Shown one piece after another: positions 9,555 through 18,638 of a stretch of 64,000 bases of DNA. The translations under genes were made by a program, and so were the position numbers. The stretch covers positions 873,314 through 937,313 of the forward strand of contig DS990260.1 in the NCBI GenBank assembly GCA_000155435.1. The letters run 5' to 3'. The notes under the pieces were generated by a model. It saw only the letters and a list, made by a program, of their open reading frames with translations, had not been told where the DNA came from and ran no database searches. Within the stretch, counting starts at the first letter, position 1, and each line of letters begins with the position of its first letter. The stretch is from Clostridiales bacterium 1_7_47FAA (GTDB lineage: Bacteria > Bacillota > Clostridia > Lachnospirales > Lachnospiraceae).

Positions 9555-9664
9555 GTCCTTAATCCTTCCTGCCTGATAATCCCTATATAACCACGTATAG
9601 ACCGTGTATGAAATTATAACATGCCGGACCGGTTCCCACAACCGTTTCGTGAATCCATCCATAC

Positions 9665-9698
9665 CACAAAAGGACACCCTGATGAGTGTCCTTTTGTG
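9665..9698 (-). terminator. Intrinsic terminator after the BCCT operon
   Basis: A perfect 13-bp stem, CACAAAAGGACAC (9665-9677) with its complement (9686-9698), and an 8-nt loop. The 3' arm on the minus strand carries TTTTGTG. It follows the last gene of the ridA/BCCT/AcnX operon. Confidence 0.8.
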
Positions 9699-9754
9699 TA
9701 AATCCTATTTGTATACCACTACATATCTTATCCGGCACGGACTGCCGCAATCAT

Positions 9755-11299
9755 TTATTCCGGGTCATCCTCAATAACAATATTGTCATCCTTTGCTTCA
9801 CATTTAGCCGCATTCCTGAACACGGATACCACCACCAGTATCAGCAATACGGAGATAGGGAACCCTACAATATTCCACATTCCCTTGACGGAGTTCACAC
9901 CGCCGGAAGCAACCAGAAGGTAAGCAATCACGCCCATGATGACGCCCATGACAATCTTAATCTTATTGGGCGCCTCATCATCCACGCTCAGTCCGTGGAT
10001 GCTGATGGTGGCCAGGGCCGCTGCCACCGGGTCCGCCATGGTGGAGAACGAGGTGAAGATGGATACCACGAACAGTACAATCAGAACCTTCCCCAGCGGG
10101 AATGTATTCAGTATGTAAAAGATCGTGGACTGCATGCCTGCCGTATTCACGCCGTTCCAGATGTCAAAGGTTCCGGTTGTCTGCAGCTGTACGGTCAGTC
10201 CGCCAAACACGGCAATCCAGACAATACAGAACATGGACGGAGCCAGGACGTTTACAAGGATGAACTGACGGACCGTCCTTCCCTTTGCCAGGCGGCTTAA
10301 AAACATTCCCAGGATTGGCGCATACACCACGAAGGAAGCCCAATACTGTATGATCCAGTCCGCATACCAGTTATCCCCGGGCGCCATGGAATTGAGGATG
10401 GCTGTCTTTTCAAAGGGATGGTCCAGAAGGTAAGCAAAGGATTCTGTTCCCAGCTTCGCACAGAAGGTGGTGGGACCTAAAATCAGCACATATACCAGTA
10501 TGGCTATGAAAACGATGGTGGTGAAGGATGAAAGCTTCTTCAGCCCGTTTCCAATGCCGGACACACAGGAGGCCGTAAACAGGGCCACAATGATAACCGC
10601 AACCACAAGCCACACAATCTTGGACTGAGGCAGCCCTGTGATGGACTCGATTCCCGCGCCGATCTGCATCAGGCCCACGCCCATGGAACAGGCCACTGCG
10701 CCGCAGAGGGAGAAAATAACAATTGCATGCACCAGCGTTTCAAACTTTTTACCCTTTTTCCCAATACTCGTTGTCAGCACCGGGCCAAAGGCCAGCGGCT
10801 TCTTCATGTTGAATGTGAGGAGCGCGAACGCCACGGCGCATATGGTGTACATGCAGTACTGAGGCACGGACCACTGCCACATGGTCTGGGATATTGCAAA
10901 TATGGCAGCCTCCCTGGACCCTGCTTCCACCCCAGCCGCAACCGGCGGCGTCATGAAATGGAATATCGGTTCCCCCATTGCCCAGAATAAGAGTCCTGTA
11001 CCGATTCCTCCGCACAGGGACATGGTAATCCAGTTCCAGGTCTTGAAATCCGGCGTGGCGTCCGGGCCGCCAATCTTGATGTTGCCGAACTTAGATAACG
11101 CCAGGACAAATGTCAGGATTATGATCAGGATTGCAATCAGTTCAAAAAACCAGCCAACCCTGTCAGCCATGCCATATAAAATTGTATTGAGGATATTTCC
11201 CATTGCCTCCTGTTTAAAAATCCCGAATGCAATAAAAATCCCAAGACAGACGATTGCAGGCCAAAAGGCCAGTTTATTTAATTTGTTTTTATCGTTCAT
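9755..11299 (-). CDS. BCCT-family transporter (first)
   Basis: 514 residues with about 12 membrane helices. The signature GIGTGLLFWAMGEPIFH and a late LSRLAKGRTVRQF segment identify the betaine/choline/carnitine transporter family, which uses Na+ or H+ coupling or exchange. In the TM8 region the segment is YWASFVVYAP, whereas betaine carriers have YWAWWISWSP; three of the four tryptophans that hold trimethylammonium groups are gone. The substrate may therefore not be a betaine. Last gene of an operon with ridA, a second BCCT and split aconitase X, so it probably imports the compound they degrade or exports its product. Confidence 0.88.
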   Translation of the reverse strand: MNDKNKLNKLAFWPAIVCLGIFIAFGIFKQEAMGNILNTILYGMADRVGWFFELIAILIIILTFVLALSKFGNIKIGGPDATPDFKTWNWITMSLCGGIGTGLLFWAMGEPIFHFMTPPVAAGVEAGSREAAIFAISQTMWQWSVPQYCMYTICAVAFALLTFNMKKPLAFGPVLTTSIGKKGKKFETLVHAIVIFSLCGAVACSMGVGLMQIGAGIESITGLPQSKIVWLVVAVIIVALFTASCVSGIGNGLKKLSSFTTIVFIAILVYVLILGPTTFCAKLGTESFAYLLDHPFEKTAILNSMAPGDNWYADWIIQYWASFVVYAPILGMFLSRLAKGRTVRQFILVNVLAPSMFCIVWIAVFGGLTVQLQTTGTFDIWNGVNTAGMQSTIFYILNTFPLGKVLIVLFVVSIFTSFSTMADPVAAALATISIHGLSVDDEAPNKIKIVMGVIMGVIAYLLVASGGVNSVKGMWNIVGFPISVLLILVVVSVFRNAAKCEAKDDNIVIEDDPE

Positions 11300-11349
11300 T
11301 ATTTCCCCCTTAGAAACTTAACCTTGCCGGTAACATTAAGCCGGTAACA

Positions 11350-11775
11350 TTAATAATACACGTCAATGTAATCCTTATCTTCAAAGAATTCTATTTCCTT
11401 AGCCCCTTCCAGCTTTTCATAGTCCTCTTCCGACAGGTTGACAACAGGGATGCTTTTATTATAAAAATGTTTCGCGATTAACGGCCCCGTCAGGATGACC
11501 GGATCGCTTCTCAGGTTAATGATTGCCGCCGGGGCACAGTCCAGACGCACCTGTTCCAGAATGACCAGCCCTGCCCCGCTGCTTCCTTTTCCAAATGGAA
11601 ATGCAAACACCTGGCCCGCCATGTTCTTCTCATAGCAGTCGCTTCGATTGTCACGGATCAGCCCGCTTTGTGGGTCTGCCCCGCCCCAGAAGCAGAATGA
11701 ATCTTTTGAATACAGTAATTTTGCCCTCACATTGCCGGACACTGCCACCTTACACTTTATGCTCACTTTTTCCAT
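11350..11775 (-). CDS. Aconitase X swivel domain, small subunit (DUF126)
   Basis: About 141 residues. It matches the swivel-domain partner of aconitase X (MEKVSIKCKVAVSGNVRAK start, FWGGADPQSGLI in the middle, a GLVILEQVRLDCAPAAIINL core). The ATG at 11775 overlaps the large-subunit gene by 13 bases and has AAAGGAG upstream, which implies translational coupling. In bacteria AcnX can be one chain or two; here it is split. Known activities are cis-3-hydroxy-L-proline dehydratase and, in archaea, a phosphomevalonate dehydratase. The neighbouring RidA suits a dehydratase that forms an enamine or imine. Confidence 0.85.
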   Translation of the reverse strand: MEKVSIKCKVAVSGNVRAKLLYSKDSFCFWGGADPQSGLIRDNRSDCYEKNMAGQVFAFPFGKGSSGAGLVILEQVRLDCAPAAIINLRSDPVILTGPLIAKHFYNKSIPVVNLSEEDYEKLEGAKEIEFFEDKDYIDVYY

Positions 11776-13028
11776 GGTCTTGCTCCTTTCACAATCTTCC
11801 CTGCAACCGCGGTCTCCACGCACTCCCACATATTTCCAAATACCGGCTGGATTCCTCTCATACTGAAGCAATATGTATCAAACTTTCCGGAATTGGACAT
11901 GATGGTTTTTGTTCCCAGCTTCTGTGAGCGGTATTCCAGTATGCAGCCGTCGCTGTAAATCTGGATTCCCAGTGCAGTAAGCCTTTCATACAGTCCGCTG
12001 TCCTTTAAGCGGTCCACGGTGGCCCTTCCCACGATGATCCATAACTCCGTGGAATCGCTTACCTTCCTGCCGTTCATCAGGAATTCCAGTTTAGCGCATT
12101 CATCATAGGAGAAATGCGGACATCCCAGCAGCACGATATCGATATCCCCGTCCACTTCATAGTTGGTGAGCTGGCGCTCTGCCTCCTCCAGGTCCTTGAT
12201 GTGGATTTCCACCACTTCCTCCGGTTTCTTTCCGCCGAATGCCATCTCCCGCGTCTGTGCCTCCGGTGTTACCCCAATCATATGGAACAGCGCGATTCCG
12301 CCTGATGAAGCAGCCGTAGCGCTGCATTGTTTCAGATTGTCATTGGTGATATTGGTGGGCATGCCTTCCAGCGCCCAGATCCGGTCCCCGACAATGGAAC
12401 CGAACGCATAGGACACCAGCGGATACATGGACTCATCCTCAAAGTATTCCAGCCTGATATCATCCCCTAACTTTACAAGGCCCTGTGCGTAACGGTTCTC
12501 CGGCACATGCAGCCCAAAGTAAGGAACCCTGCCCGCAATGCCGCAAAGCAGCTCTAAGGGACCTGCATAGCGGTTGGTCCTGGCGCCGATGATGGAGTTA
12601 TAATAACAGATTACATTGGACTCCGCGCAGGCCAGCTGCTGTCCGAAGGATGGCTGGAAGCCGGCCTGATAGGGCGCGCAGGACCAGGTGGGGATGGCCC
12701 CCATTTTTATATGCGACGCCTCGATACGGCGGGTTGCGCTCATTACCTCCACATCATGTTTCTGGCGGTGCCATTTTAACATATCACAGGCCGTGGCATT
12801 GGTGGTTGTGGGAACCGCGAACCTGGCCCCCTTTTCAGCCAGCATTTCCGCAAATGCAACCTGTGCCTCCCCCGCATATACGGTGCTGTCATCATGACAT
12901 CCCACAATCTCAACAAATCTGTCTACATCATGGAATGCGGCCAGGTCGTAAAGAACCTGCATTGCCTGCTGCCGGACTTCCCCATGGTCACCGTTCAGCA
13001 TCTCCTTCTCGTAATCAGTCAGTTTCAT
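11763..13028 (-). CDS. Aconitase X catalytic large subunit (DUF521)
   Basis: 421 residues. AcnX hallmarks: MLNGDHGEVRQQAMQVLYDL at the N-terminus, SCAPYQAGFQPSFGQQLA and AESNVICYYNSIIGARTNR in the middle, and Cys-containing segments LLGCPHFS and YSDGCILEY that may hold the iron-sulfur cluster. Family members dehydrate small hydroxy acids or hydroxyproline. With the adjacent swivel subunit it should form an alpha-beta dehydratase. Context (RidA, carriers, 2-oxoacid oxidoreductase nearby) suggests a hydroxy-amino-acid substrate, but this cannot be read from sequence. Confidence 0.88.
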   Translation of the reverse strand: MKLTDYEKEMLNGDHGEVRQQAMQVLYDLAAFHDVDRFVEIVGCHDDSTVYAGEAQVAFAEMLAEKGARFAVPTTTNATACDMLKWHRQKHDVEVMSATRRIEASHIKMGAIPTWSCAPYQAGFQPSFGQQLACAESNVICYYNSIIGARTNRYAGPLELLCGIAGRVPYFGLHVPENRYAQGLVKLGDDIRLEYFEDESMYPLVSYAFGSIVGDRIWALEGMPTNITNDNLKQCSATAASSGGIALFHMIGVTPEAQTREMAFGGKKPEEVVEIHIKDLEEAERQLTNYEVDGDIDIVLLGCPHFSYDECAKLEFLMNGRKVSDSTELWIIVGRATVDRLKDSGLYERLTALGIQIYSDGCILEYRSQKLGTKTIMSNSGKFDTYCFSMRGIQPVFGNMWECVETAVAGKIVKGARPWKK

Positions 13029-13054
13029 AAATTACTCCTTTCCTACTAATAAGT

Positions 13055-14572
13055 TCATTTTTTTCCATCCTCACGCAGCCACTTAAAAAGTACGATCTCC
13101 ATAAATATCATTACAAACATAAACGGGATGGAAACCAGGATAGCCAGGCTTTTTAACGCCGAGAAATCCGCTTTCACAAACATCACGGATAAGGGTACCA
13201 ATGTCAATACCAGGCAGCATGCCACCCTTAAACCTGTGCTTACGTTCCCGCTTCGGTCCAGTTTGGATGTGACGGTCTGGGCCAGTGAAAAGGAGGCGGA
13301 ATCCAGGCTGGATGCCACAAATCCGGCAATCATCACCAGCATGACAAACGGCAGTCCCTTCTTTCCTCCCGGCAGCGTTTCAATCACGCCATATACCAGG
13401 TCCTGTCCTCCTCCTTTGGACAGGATATCTGTTACACTTACAATTCCCTGGGTCTGGGCATAAATGGAATATCCTCCGTCTATGGCAAATAAGACCCACA
13501 CGCTGATGCTGATTCCCAAAAGGCAGCAGAGCGAAACTTCCTTTATGGTCCTGCCCTTTGAAACCTTGGCAATGAAAATCCCCATCAACCCTGTATAGGT
13601 AAGACAGAATGCCTGGAAGAACAGGGTCCACTGTTCCGGAAAACCCGAATTTTCAATGGGATCCGTGAAAAAGCTCATCCGCAGGTACTTATCCCCCATC
13701 CATCCAAGGCTGCTGATGAAATTCTTAAGGATGAAATTGGTGGGACCTGCAAACAATATGTAAAGTAAAAATAAAATACACAGTCCGGCCGCCAGGTTAC
13801 TGATGGTCTTCTTGCCCTTCTCCATTCCCAGGAAGGATGTGAATGTAAAGATTGCCGCGATTGCCAGCACCACTCCCACCTGGACTGCAAATGTTGTCTC
13901 AACCCCAAATACCTGCTTTAACGCTCCTGTCTCCAGGGGCACTGCCAGTCCCAGCGTACACCCGGCCGCGCCGATGATGCAGAACACAACGGAAATATCA
14001 ATCAGTTTCCCTATGATCTTCTTATATTTGAAATCCCCCATCATGCATTCGCAGACAGTGCTTATTTTTATGAAAGAAACTTTTTTGTTGTAGACCGCGT
14101 AAGCAACCGCGACACCGGCCAGCACGTATGGTCCCTGTGTAGCAAATCCCCAGTGGAAAAAGGAATATCCCAGGGACGCCTCCAATGCCTCAACCGAAAA
14201 TGGCTCCAGATGGATGCCCGGCGCTTCGTAATAGGCCGCCCATTCCGTAAAGGACCAGTACACAGCGGCCGAAGCCAGCGCTGCCAGCGCCATCATGGTA
14301 ATATAGCTGAAATTGGAATACTCCGGTTCCCCATCGCCAAGGCGGATGCTGCCATATTTACCAAAGGCAAGATAAAAGGCCAGTACAGTGGTCACAAAGG
14401 TAAATAACATCAATGGTACGGAAAAAATCTTCGTCGCTCCCAGGAATGCGTCATTCACTCCCGAGAGCATCTGAGCGGGATACTTCGCCAAAAAGAAAAC
14501 AAAGGTAAAAACAGAAAACACCCCAACCCCTGCGGTAATCAGGCTGACTCCCCATTCCTGCTTTTTATCCAT
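13055..14572 (-). CDS. BCCT-family transporter (second)
   Basis: 505 residues, about 12 membrane helices, with the BCCT-typical IAKVSKGRTIKEV segment and the family length. It differs strongly from the first BCCT. In the TM8 aromatic-box region it reads FFQAFCLTYTG, so none of the canonical tryptophans remain. This argues for a substrate other than a trimethylammonium compound, or a partner role such as product exchange. It lies two bases after ridA and before the AcnX genes, in one operon. Confidence 0.82.
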   Translation of the reverse strand: MDKKQEWGVSLITAGVGVFSVFTFVFFLAKYPAQMLSGVNDAFLGATKIFSVPLMLFTFVTTVLAFYLAFGKYGSIRLGDGEPEYSNFSYITMMALAALASAAVYWSFTEWAAYYEAPGIHLEPFSVEALEASLGYSFFHWGFATQGPYVLAGVAVAYAVYNKKVSFIKISTVCECMMGDFKYKKIIGKLIDISVVFCIIGAAGCTLGLAVPLETGALKQVFGVETTFAVQVGVVLAIAAIFTFTSFLGMEKGKKTISNLAAGLCILFLLYILFAGPTNFILKNFISSLGWMGDKYLRMSFFTDPIENSGFPEQWTLFFQAFCLTYTGLMGIFIAKVSKGRTIKEVSLCCLLGISISVWVLFAIDGGYSIYAQTQGIVSVTDILSKGGGQDLVYGVIETLPGGKKGLPFVMLVMIAGFVASSLDSASFSLAQTVTSKLDRSGNVSTGLRVACCLVLTLVPLSVMFVKADFSALKSLAILVSIPFMFVMIFMEIVLFKWLREDGKK

Positions 14573-14574
14573 CC

Positions 14575-14961
14575 CTATTCCCCTGCAAAAGCAATCATGG
14601 ACGCCTCAAGCGGAACATCCCCCGGAAGCGCCGCCACCTGCACGCAGACACGCGTGGGCTTGTGCTCACCGAAAAACTCCTTGTACGCTTCGTTAATCAG
14701 GCCGAAATCATTTAAGTCCTTGATATACACGTCCACCCTGGCAATGCTCTCCCTGCATCCGCCGCCCGCTTTTACAATGCTTAACAGATTATTCAGGACC
14801 AGGGTAGTGGCCTGTTTGATTTCAAATACATACTCGCCATCCTTTGTAAGCGGAATCTGGCCGGATGTGATGATCATGTCCCCATACTTGCGGCCATGGC
14901 AATACGGCCCCAGTGCCGGTGATGCTTCAGGACTCACAAGTTCTTCCAGTTTCATCTTCAT
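14575..14961 (-). CDS. ridA: RidA family enamine/imine deaminase
   Basis: 128 residues, the normal family length. RidA motifs: LGPYCHGRKYGDMIITSGQIP near the N-terminus and KPTRVCVQVAALPGDVPLEA at the C-terminus, with the Arg and Glu used for imine binding and hydrolysis. RidA proteins release ammonia from 2-aminoacrylate-like enamines and imines, giving 2-oxoacids. Being the first gene of an operon with a dehydratase (aconitase X) suggests it deaminates the dehydration product. GAGG lies eight bases before the ATG. A promoter and operator array lie just upstream. Confidence 0.9.
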   Translation of the reverse strand: MKMKLEELVSPEASPALGPYCHGRKYGDMIITSGQIPLTKDGEYVFEIKQATTLVLNNLLSIVKAGGGCRESIARVDVYIKDLNDFGLINEAYKEFFGEHKPTRVCVQVAALPGDVPLEASMIAFAGE

Positions 14962-14980
14962 ACCTTTTACCTCGCATTCT

Positions 14981-15040
14981 TTTTATTTTGTTTCATATTT
15001 TATTTTATTGTTTCACTTTTTGTTATTATATATCATATAA
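14981..15040 (-). promoter_or_regulatory. Operator array: three boxes at 20-bp period (ridA operon)
   Basis: GTTTCA at 14990-14995 and 15010-15015 and a weaker ATATCA at 15030-15035 repeat with exactly 20-bp spacing inside A/T tracts. The array starts at the -10 and covers the transcription start and leader. The same layout occurs at 19968-20027, so a shared regulator, probably the neighbouring IclR protein, is likely. Confidence 0.65.
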
Positions 15041-15065
15041 TACGACTATGTGTACATTTTGTCAA
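15037..15065 (-). promoter_or_regulatory. Sigma-A promoter of the ridA operon
   Basis: On the minus strand, TTGACA (15060-15065), a 17-bp spacer, then TATTAT (15037-15042). Near-consensus elements, about 75 bases before the ridA start. Confidence 0.75.
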
Positions 15066-15166
15066 TAATTAGTTTCAAATCATTTATGCGTTCGTCATTA
15101 TTACCAAATGAATATATGGTTTTTCGTGACAATATCCAGGGGGGCATAAACCAGCGGGGCGGGCAG

Positions 15167-15220
15167 GTTTTCCCCTGCCTTTTCCCTGCCGTTCCCCCTG
15201 CCGTTTCCCTGCCTTTTCCC
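15167..15220. repeat. Short tandem repeat, 11-12 bp units of CCCTGCC type
   Basis: Four to five units built on CCCTGCC plus a T/G/C tract follow the acyl-CoA synthetase stop. It lies outside the coding frame. The first unit can pair with GGGCAGG just before it, but no T-run follows. Confidence 0.55.
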
Positions 15221-15227
15221 TTCATCT

Positions 15228-17309
15228 TCAGTCATCATACATAACTAACAATGCATCTGCGATGGCTGCCCCGTCCTCCGTGATGAATACAGGGTTGATG
15301 TCCAGCTCTTTTACCTTGTCCTTGCCTTCTGCCGCCATTTCGCTGATTTTTACAAGGAGGTTTACAAGGGCCTCCTTATCGCAGACCGCTCCGCCGCGGT
15401 AGCCGTTCAACAGCGGATAGGAGGCAAGGCTTTCTATCATATCCCTGGCCTGTTTTTCGGTAAGAGGCGCCGGGGCCAGAGCCACATCCTTAAACAGTTC
15501 CACAAACACGCCGCCCATCCCTACCATGATCATAGGCCCGAAATCCCTGTCATTGTTCACGCCGATGATCATTTCCGTGCCGTATTTAAGCATGGGTTTC
15601 AGGAGGACGCCCTCCAGCCTTGCATCCGGGGCATTTTTCGCGCAGTTGTCCATGACGGCTGCAAATGCGGCGCGCAGTTCTGCCTCGTCCCTGATGTTCA
15701 GCTTCACCCCGCCTACGTCCGACTTGTGCTGGATATCCCTGGAATGGATCTTTACAGACAGGGGATAGCCCAGTTTCCCTGCTTCCTCCACCGCTGCGTC
15801 CGCTGTTGCGGCAACTGCCTGGGGCGGAACCGGGACGCCGTGGCTGCTCAGATAGTTCAGGCTCTCGAACTCGCTCAGGCTGTGGGAACATTCATGCTTT
15901 CCCTCAGGAACCGCCGGTTCCATTGGTTCGAATGTGCGGACGGCAAAATCCAGTATCTTTTTAAGCGCGGTGCAGCCATAGCGTCCGGTGGGAAGCAGGG
16001 GCGTGCCCGCGGCCTTCAGGATATCCGCGCTTTCCTGGTGCCTGGTGTGTTCGATGAACGGAATCCAGAACACTGGTTTTAACGTCTTATCCCGGCGCGC
16101 AATGGACACCGCCTCAACCATATGGGAGATGGTGTCATCCCAGATTTCAGGGGTAATCGTATAGGCCACCACGATGGCATCCACGCCCGGATCCTTAGAG
16201 ATTGCTTCCATGGCCTGCACCATCACAGGCGTATTGTAGCCGATGCCGGCCGTCATATCAAAGGGATTGTTCACGGAGCCATAGTCAGGAACCAGCGTCT
16301 TCAGGTACGCCTTTGTCTCCTGCTGCATTTCCGCCAGACGGATGCCGTACTCTTCCGACAGGTCGGCCATGACGCCCGCCTCGCCGCCGGACACGTTCAT
16401 GAACACGCAGCGTTCCCCCTTGGGCAGTTCTTCCAGCCATGAGAATGCCGCCGCAAGGCTCATAAGCTCCTCCAGATCGCCTGCCTCCACAACGCCATAC
16501 CGTTTAAACACGGCACGCAGCACCTTGTCCGCCCCGGACAGGGAACCTGTGTGGGACTTGGCCAGCTCCTGCGACTTGCTGGAACGTCCGGTCTTTAAGA
16601 CTACCACCGGCTTCTTTTTAAGGGCAGCCTTCTGGAAGGCGGCAACCAGCTTCTCAGGCTTTGTAACGCCTTCCATATAGGCCGCCACCACCTTGGTGTC
16701 CTCATCATCCACCAGGAAATCCAGATAATCCTCCACCTTCACATTACATGAATTGCCGGAGGAAATCACATGGGAAAAGCCCATGTTGGGACTGTCCAGA
16801 CCGCCTAACACAATCTGGCCGCTCTGGGAAATCATACCGATATTGCCCCCGCGCTCACGCTCCTCCACCAGGAAGGCAAATGCAAAGATCCCGTCCACGA
16901 AATTGGCGAAGCCCGCGCAGTTGGGCCCCATGACGGCAATGCCCAGGCGGTCGGCTGCCTCCACCAGCTCCCGCTGGCGCTCCCTGCCCTCCGGCCCCAC
17001 TTCGCCGTAGCCGCTGGCAAATACAACCGCGCCGCCGCAGTTTTTCCCCGCTGCTTCCTCTAGCAGCGGGATGATTGTCTTCTGCGGGGTGCACAAAATA
17101 ACCAGGTCCACATCCCCCTCTATCTCCGAAAGGGAATGATAGGCGCGGCGGCCGAATATGGTATCCCTTCCAGGATTCACAAGGTAAAGCTGATCCAGGT
17201 TTTTGGAGAATTTAAGATAGTTCCTGGTGGTATCACCGCCGAATCCGGCCTTCTCGCTTGCGCCCACAATCGCAATGGTTCTTGGTTTTAATAATTGATT
17301 AAGATTCAT
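15228..17309 (-). CDS. Acyl-CoA synthetase (ADP-forming), fused alpha-beta
   Basis: 693 residues. The N-terminal CoA-binding Rossmann part (IAIVGASEKAGFGG), the CoA-ligase part with GPNCAGFAN and ISQSGQI, and the phospho-His loop KSHTGSLSG form the alpha portion; the C-terminal ATP-grasp part (about 470-693, with GYPLSVKIHSRDIQHKSDVGGV and ELDINPVF) forms the beta portion. The enzyme converts acyl-CoA, ADP and phosphate into acid, CoA and ATP. It is the last gene after a 2-oxoacid:ferredoxin oxidoreductase, so it most likely harvests the acyl-CoA made there as ATP. The acyl group is not known. Confidence 0.92.
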   Translation of the reverse strand: MNLNQLLKPRTIAIVGASEKAGFGGDTTRNYLKFSKNLDQLYLVNPGRDTIFGRRAYHSLSEIEGDVDLVILCTPQKTIIPLLEEAAGKNCGGAVVFASGYGEVGPEGRERQRELVEAADRLGIAVMGPNCAGFANFVDGIFAFAFLVEERERGGNIGMISQSGQIVLGGLDSPNMGFSHVISSGNSCNVKVEDYLDFLVDDEDTKVVAAYMEGVTKPEKLVAAFQKAALKKKPVVVLKTGRSSKSQELAKSHTGSLSGADKVLRAVFKRYGVVEAGDLEELMSLAAAFSWLEELPKGERCVFMNVSGGEAGVMADLSEEYGIRLAEMQQETKAYLKTLVPDYGSVNNPFDMTAGIGYNTPVMVQAMEAISKDPGVDAIVVAYTITPEIWDDTISHMVEAVSIARRDKTLKPVFWIPFIEHTRHQESADILKAAGTPLLPTGRYGCTALKKILDFAVRTFEPMEPAVPEGKHECSHSLSEFESLNYLSSHGVPVPPQAVAATADAAVEEAGKLGYPLSVKIHSRDIQHKSDVGGVKLNIRDEAELRAAFAAVMDNCAKNAPDARLEGVLLKPMLKYGTEMIIGVNNDRDFGPMIMVGMGGVFVELFKDVALAPAPLTEKQARDMIESLASYPLLNGYRGGAVCDKEALVNLLVKISEMAAEGKDKVKELDINPVFITEDGAAIADALLVMYDD

Positions 17310-17346
17310 GCCGAAACCCTTCCTCCTGTTCCATTTCCACTACAGA

Positions 17347-17886
17347 TCAGCCGATTTTCCCTGCCTTCTCGTAGCCTGCCTCAAAGCACTGCACGTTCTT
17401 CTCACTGGGTATGCCCTTATGGTCAAAATAATCCCTCAGCGTATCGGAGAACTGCTGTTTATCCATCATCTGTGTGGCCGCAATCATGGCGCCCATCATG
17501 ACCAGGTTGGCGCCCCTGGTATTGTTAAGGTCCGCGGAAATACCCATGGCATCCACCCCGAACACCTCCACATTGGCAGGATACTCCCTGTCACTGAACA
17601 ATGACTTGTTAATGATGATCTTGGCGCCGTCCGCTGCCTGGTCAATATATGTATTGTACGCATCCTCGTTCATGCACACCAGGACATCCAGCGTATCCGG
17701 ATAGGGACTGCCGATTTCCTCGTCGGATACCACCACGCGGCAAAGGGCGATGCCGCCGCGCATTTCTGCGGAATACTCACTGGTCCAGCTTACATTCTTC
17801 CCATTCTCCGCAGCAATCTGTATCAAAATCTTACCGGCTGTCAGGACACCCTGACCGCCAATTCCTGCAAACATTATATCAGCCAT
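17347..17886 (-). CDS. 2-oxoacid:ferredoxin oxidoreductase, gamma subunit
   Basis: About 179 residues. The N-terminus IMFAGIGGQGVLTAGKIL is the conserved start of the gamma chain, and the fold is the usual catalytic-gamma domain. The ATG at 17886 lies inside the end of the beta gene (8-base overlap) with GGGGGTG just upstream; a GTG at 17895 is possible. It completes the delta-alpha-beta-gamma set. Confidence 0.9.
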   Translation of the reverse strand: MADIMFAGIGGQGVLTAGKILIQIAAENGKNVSWTSEYSAEMRGGIALCRVVVSDEEIGSPYPDTLDVLVCMNEDAYNTYIDQAADGAKIIINKSLFSDREYPANVEVFGVDAMGISADLNNTRGANLVMMGAMIAATQMMDKQQFSDTLRDYFDHKGIPSEKNVQCFEAGYEKAGKIG

Positions 17887-18637
17887 TTGCTTCACCCCCG
17901 TTATTTGTATGGTCCACGTATACCTTCACCGGAAATACCTTTTCATTTTCTTCCTTCAGTTTCTTCATCGATTCCACCGGAGTCATCTTCCAGTTGGTCG
18001 GACAGGGTGAAAGCACCTCGATGATGGAGAATCCCTTATCGTTCATCTGGTTCTCGAATCCCTTTTTAATCATCTTCTTTGTCTCGTTGATGTGCTGGGG
18101 GTCGTAGAGGGCGCCCCGGGCAGCGTATTCAATGGGATACTGGCTGATGATGTTCAGCATGTCAAATGGCTGGCCTGCAACGCGGTCATCCCTTCCCTTC
18201 TTGCTGCTGGTCGTCTTATCCCCCACCAGGGTGGTGGCAAGGCACATCTGTCCTCCTGTCATGCCGAAGATTCCGTTGTTCACCACGATCATGGTGATGG
18301 GGACATTCCTCTGTGCCGCAAAGCACGTTTCTGAAAGCCCGATTACATAAGAACATCCGTCGCCTGCGTGCACATATACATTGGCCTCCGGGCGCACCTT
18401 CTTAATACCTGTGGCAACAGCGGCACAGCGTCCGTGGGGGCCTGCGATGCCATCGCAGTTCAAGGTGTCAATGGACCAGTAGGCACAGGCAATATCCACA
18501 ACCTGTACGGTTTTCTCTACAATTCCCAATTCCTCGCAGCATTCCGCAATCAGCCTCTGAATGATACCGTGTCCGCAGCCGCCGCACCAGCCCACCTGCT
18601 GGTTAATCATTTCCGGTTTTGTTAACTTCACAGCCAT
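17879..18637 (-). CDS. 2-oxoacid:ferredoxin oxidoreductase, beta (TPP-binding) subunit
   Basis: About 252 residues. GWCGGCGHG gives cluster-ligand cysteines, and GDGCSYVIG with VVNNGIFGMTGGQ is the thiamine diphosphate binding motif. The beta chain catalyses decarboxylation of the 2-oxoacid and passes electrons to ferredoxin. The ATG at 18637 has GGAGG eight bases upstream and follows the alpha stop by one base; the longer open frame to 18718 overlaps alpha and lacks a ribosome site. Confidence 0.92.
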   Translation of the reverse strand: MAVKLTKPEMINQQVGWCGGCGHGIIQRLIAECCEELGIVEKTVQVVDIACAYWSIDTLNCDGIAGPHGRCAAVATGIKKVRPEANVYVHAGDGCSYVIGLSETCFAAQRNVPITMIVVNNGIFGMTGGQMCLATTLVGDKTTSSKKGRDDRVAGQPFDMLNIISQYPIEYAARGALYDPQHINETKKMIKKGFENQMNDKGFSIIEVLSPCPTNWKMTPVESMKKLKEENEKVFPVKVYVDHTNNGGEANG

Positions 18638-18638
18638 A

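Noticed and set aside
9755-14572. Glycine betaine uptake for osmoprotection
   Set aside because: The carriers lack the aromatic box and are in a catabolic operon, so the default betaine annotation is not supported.
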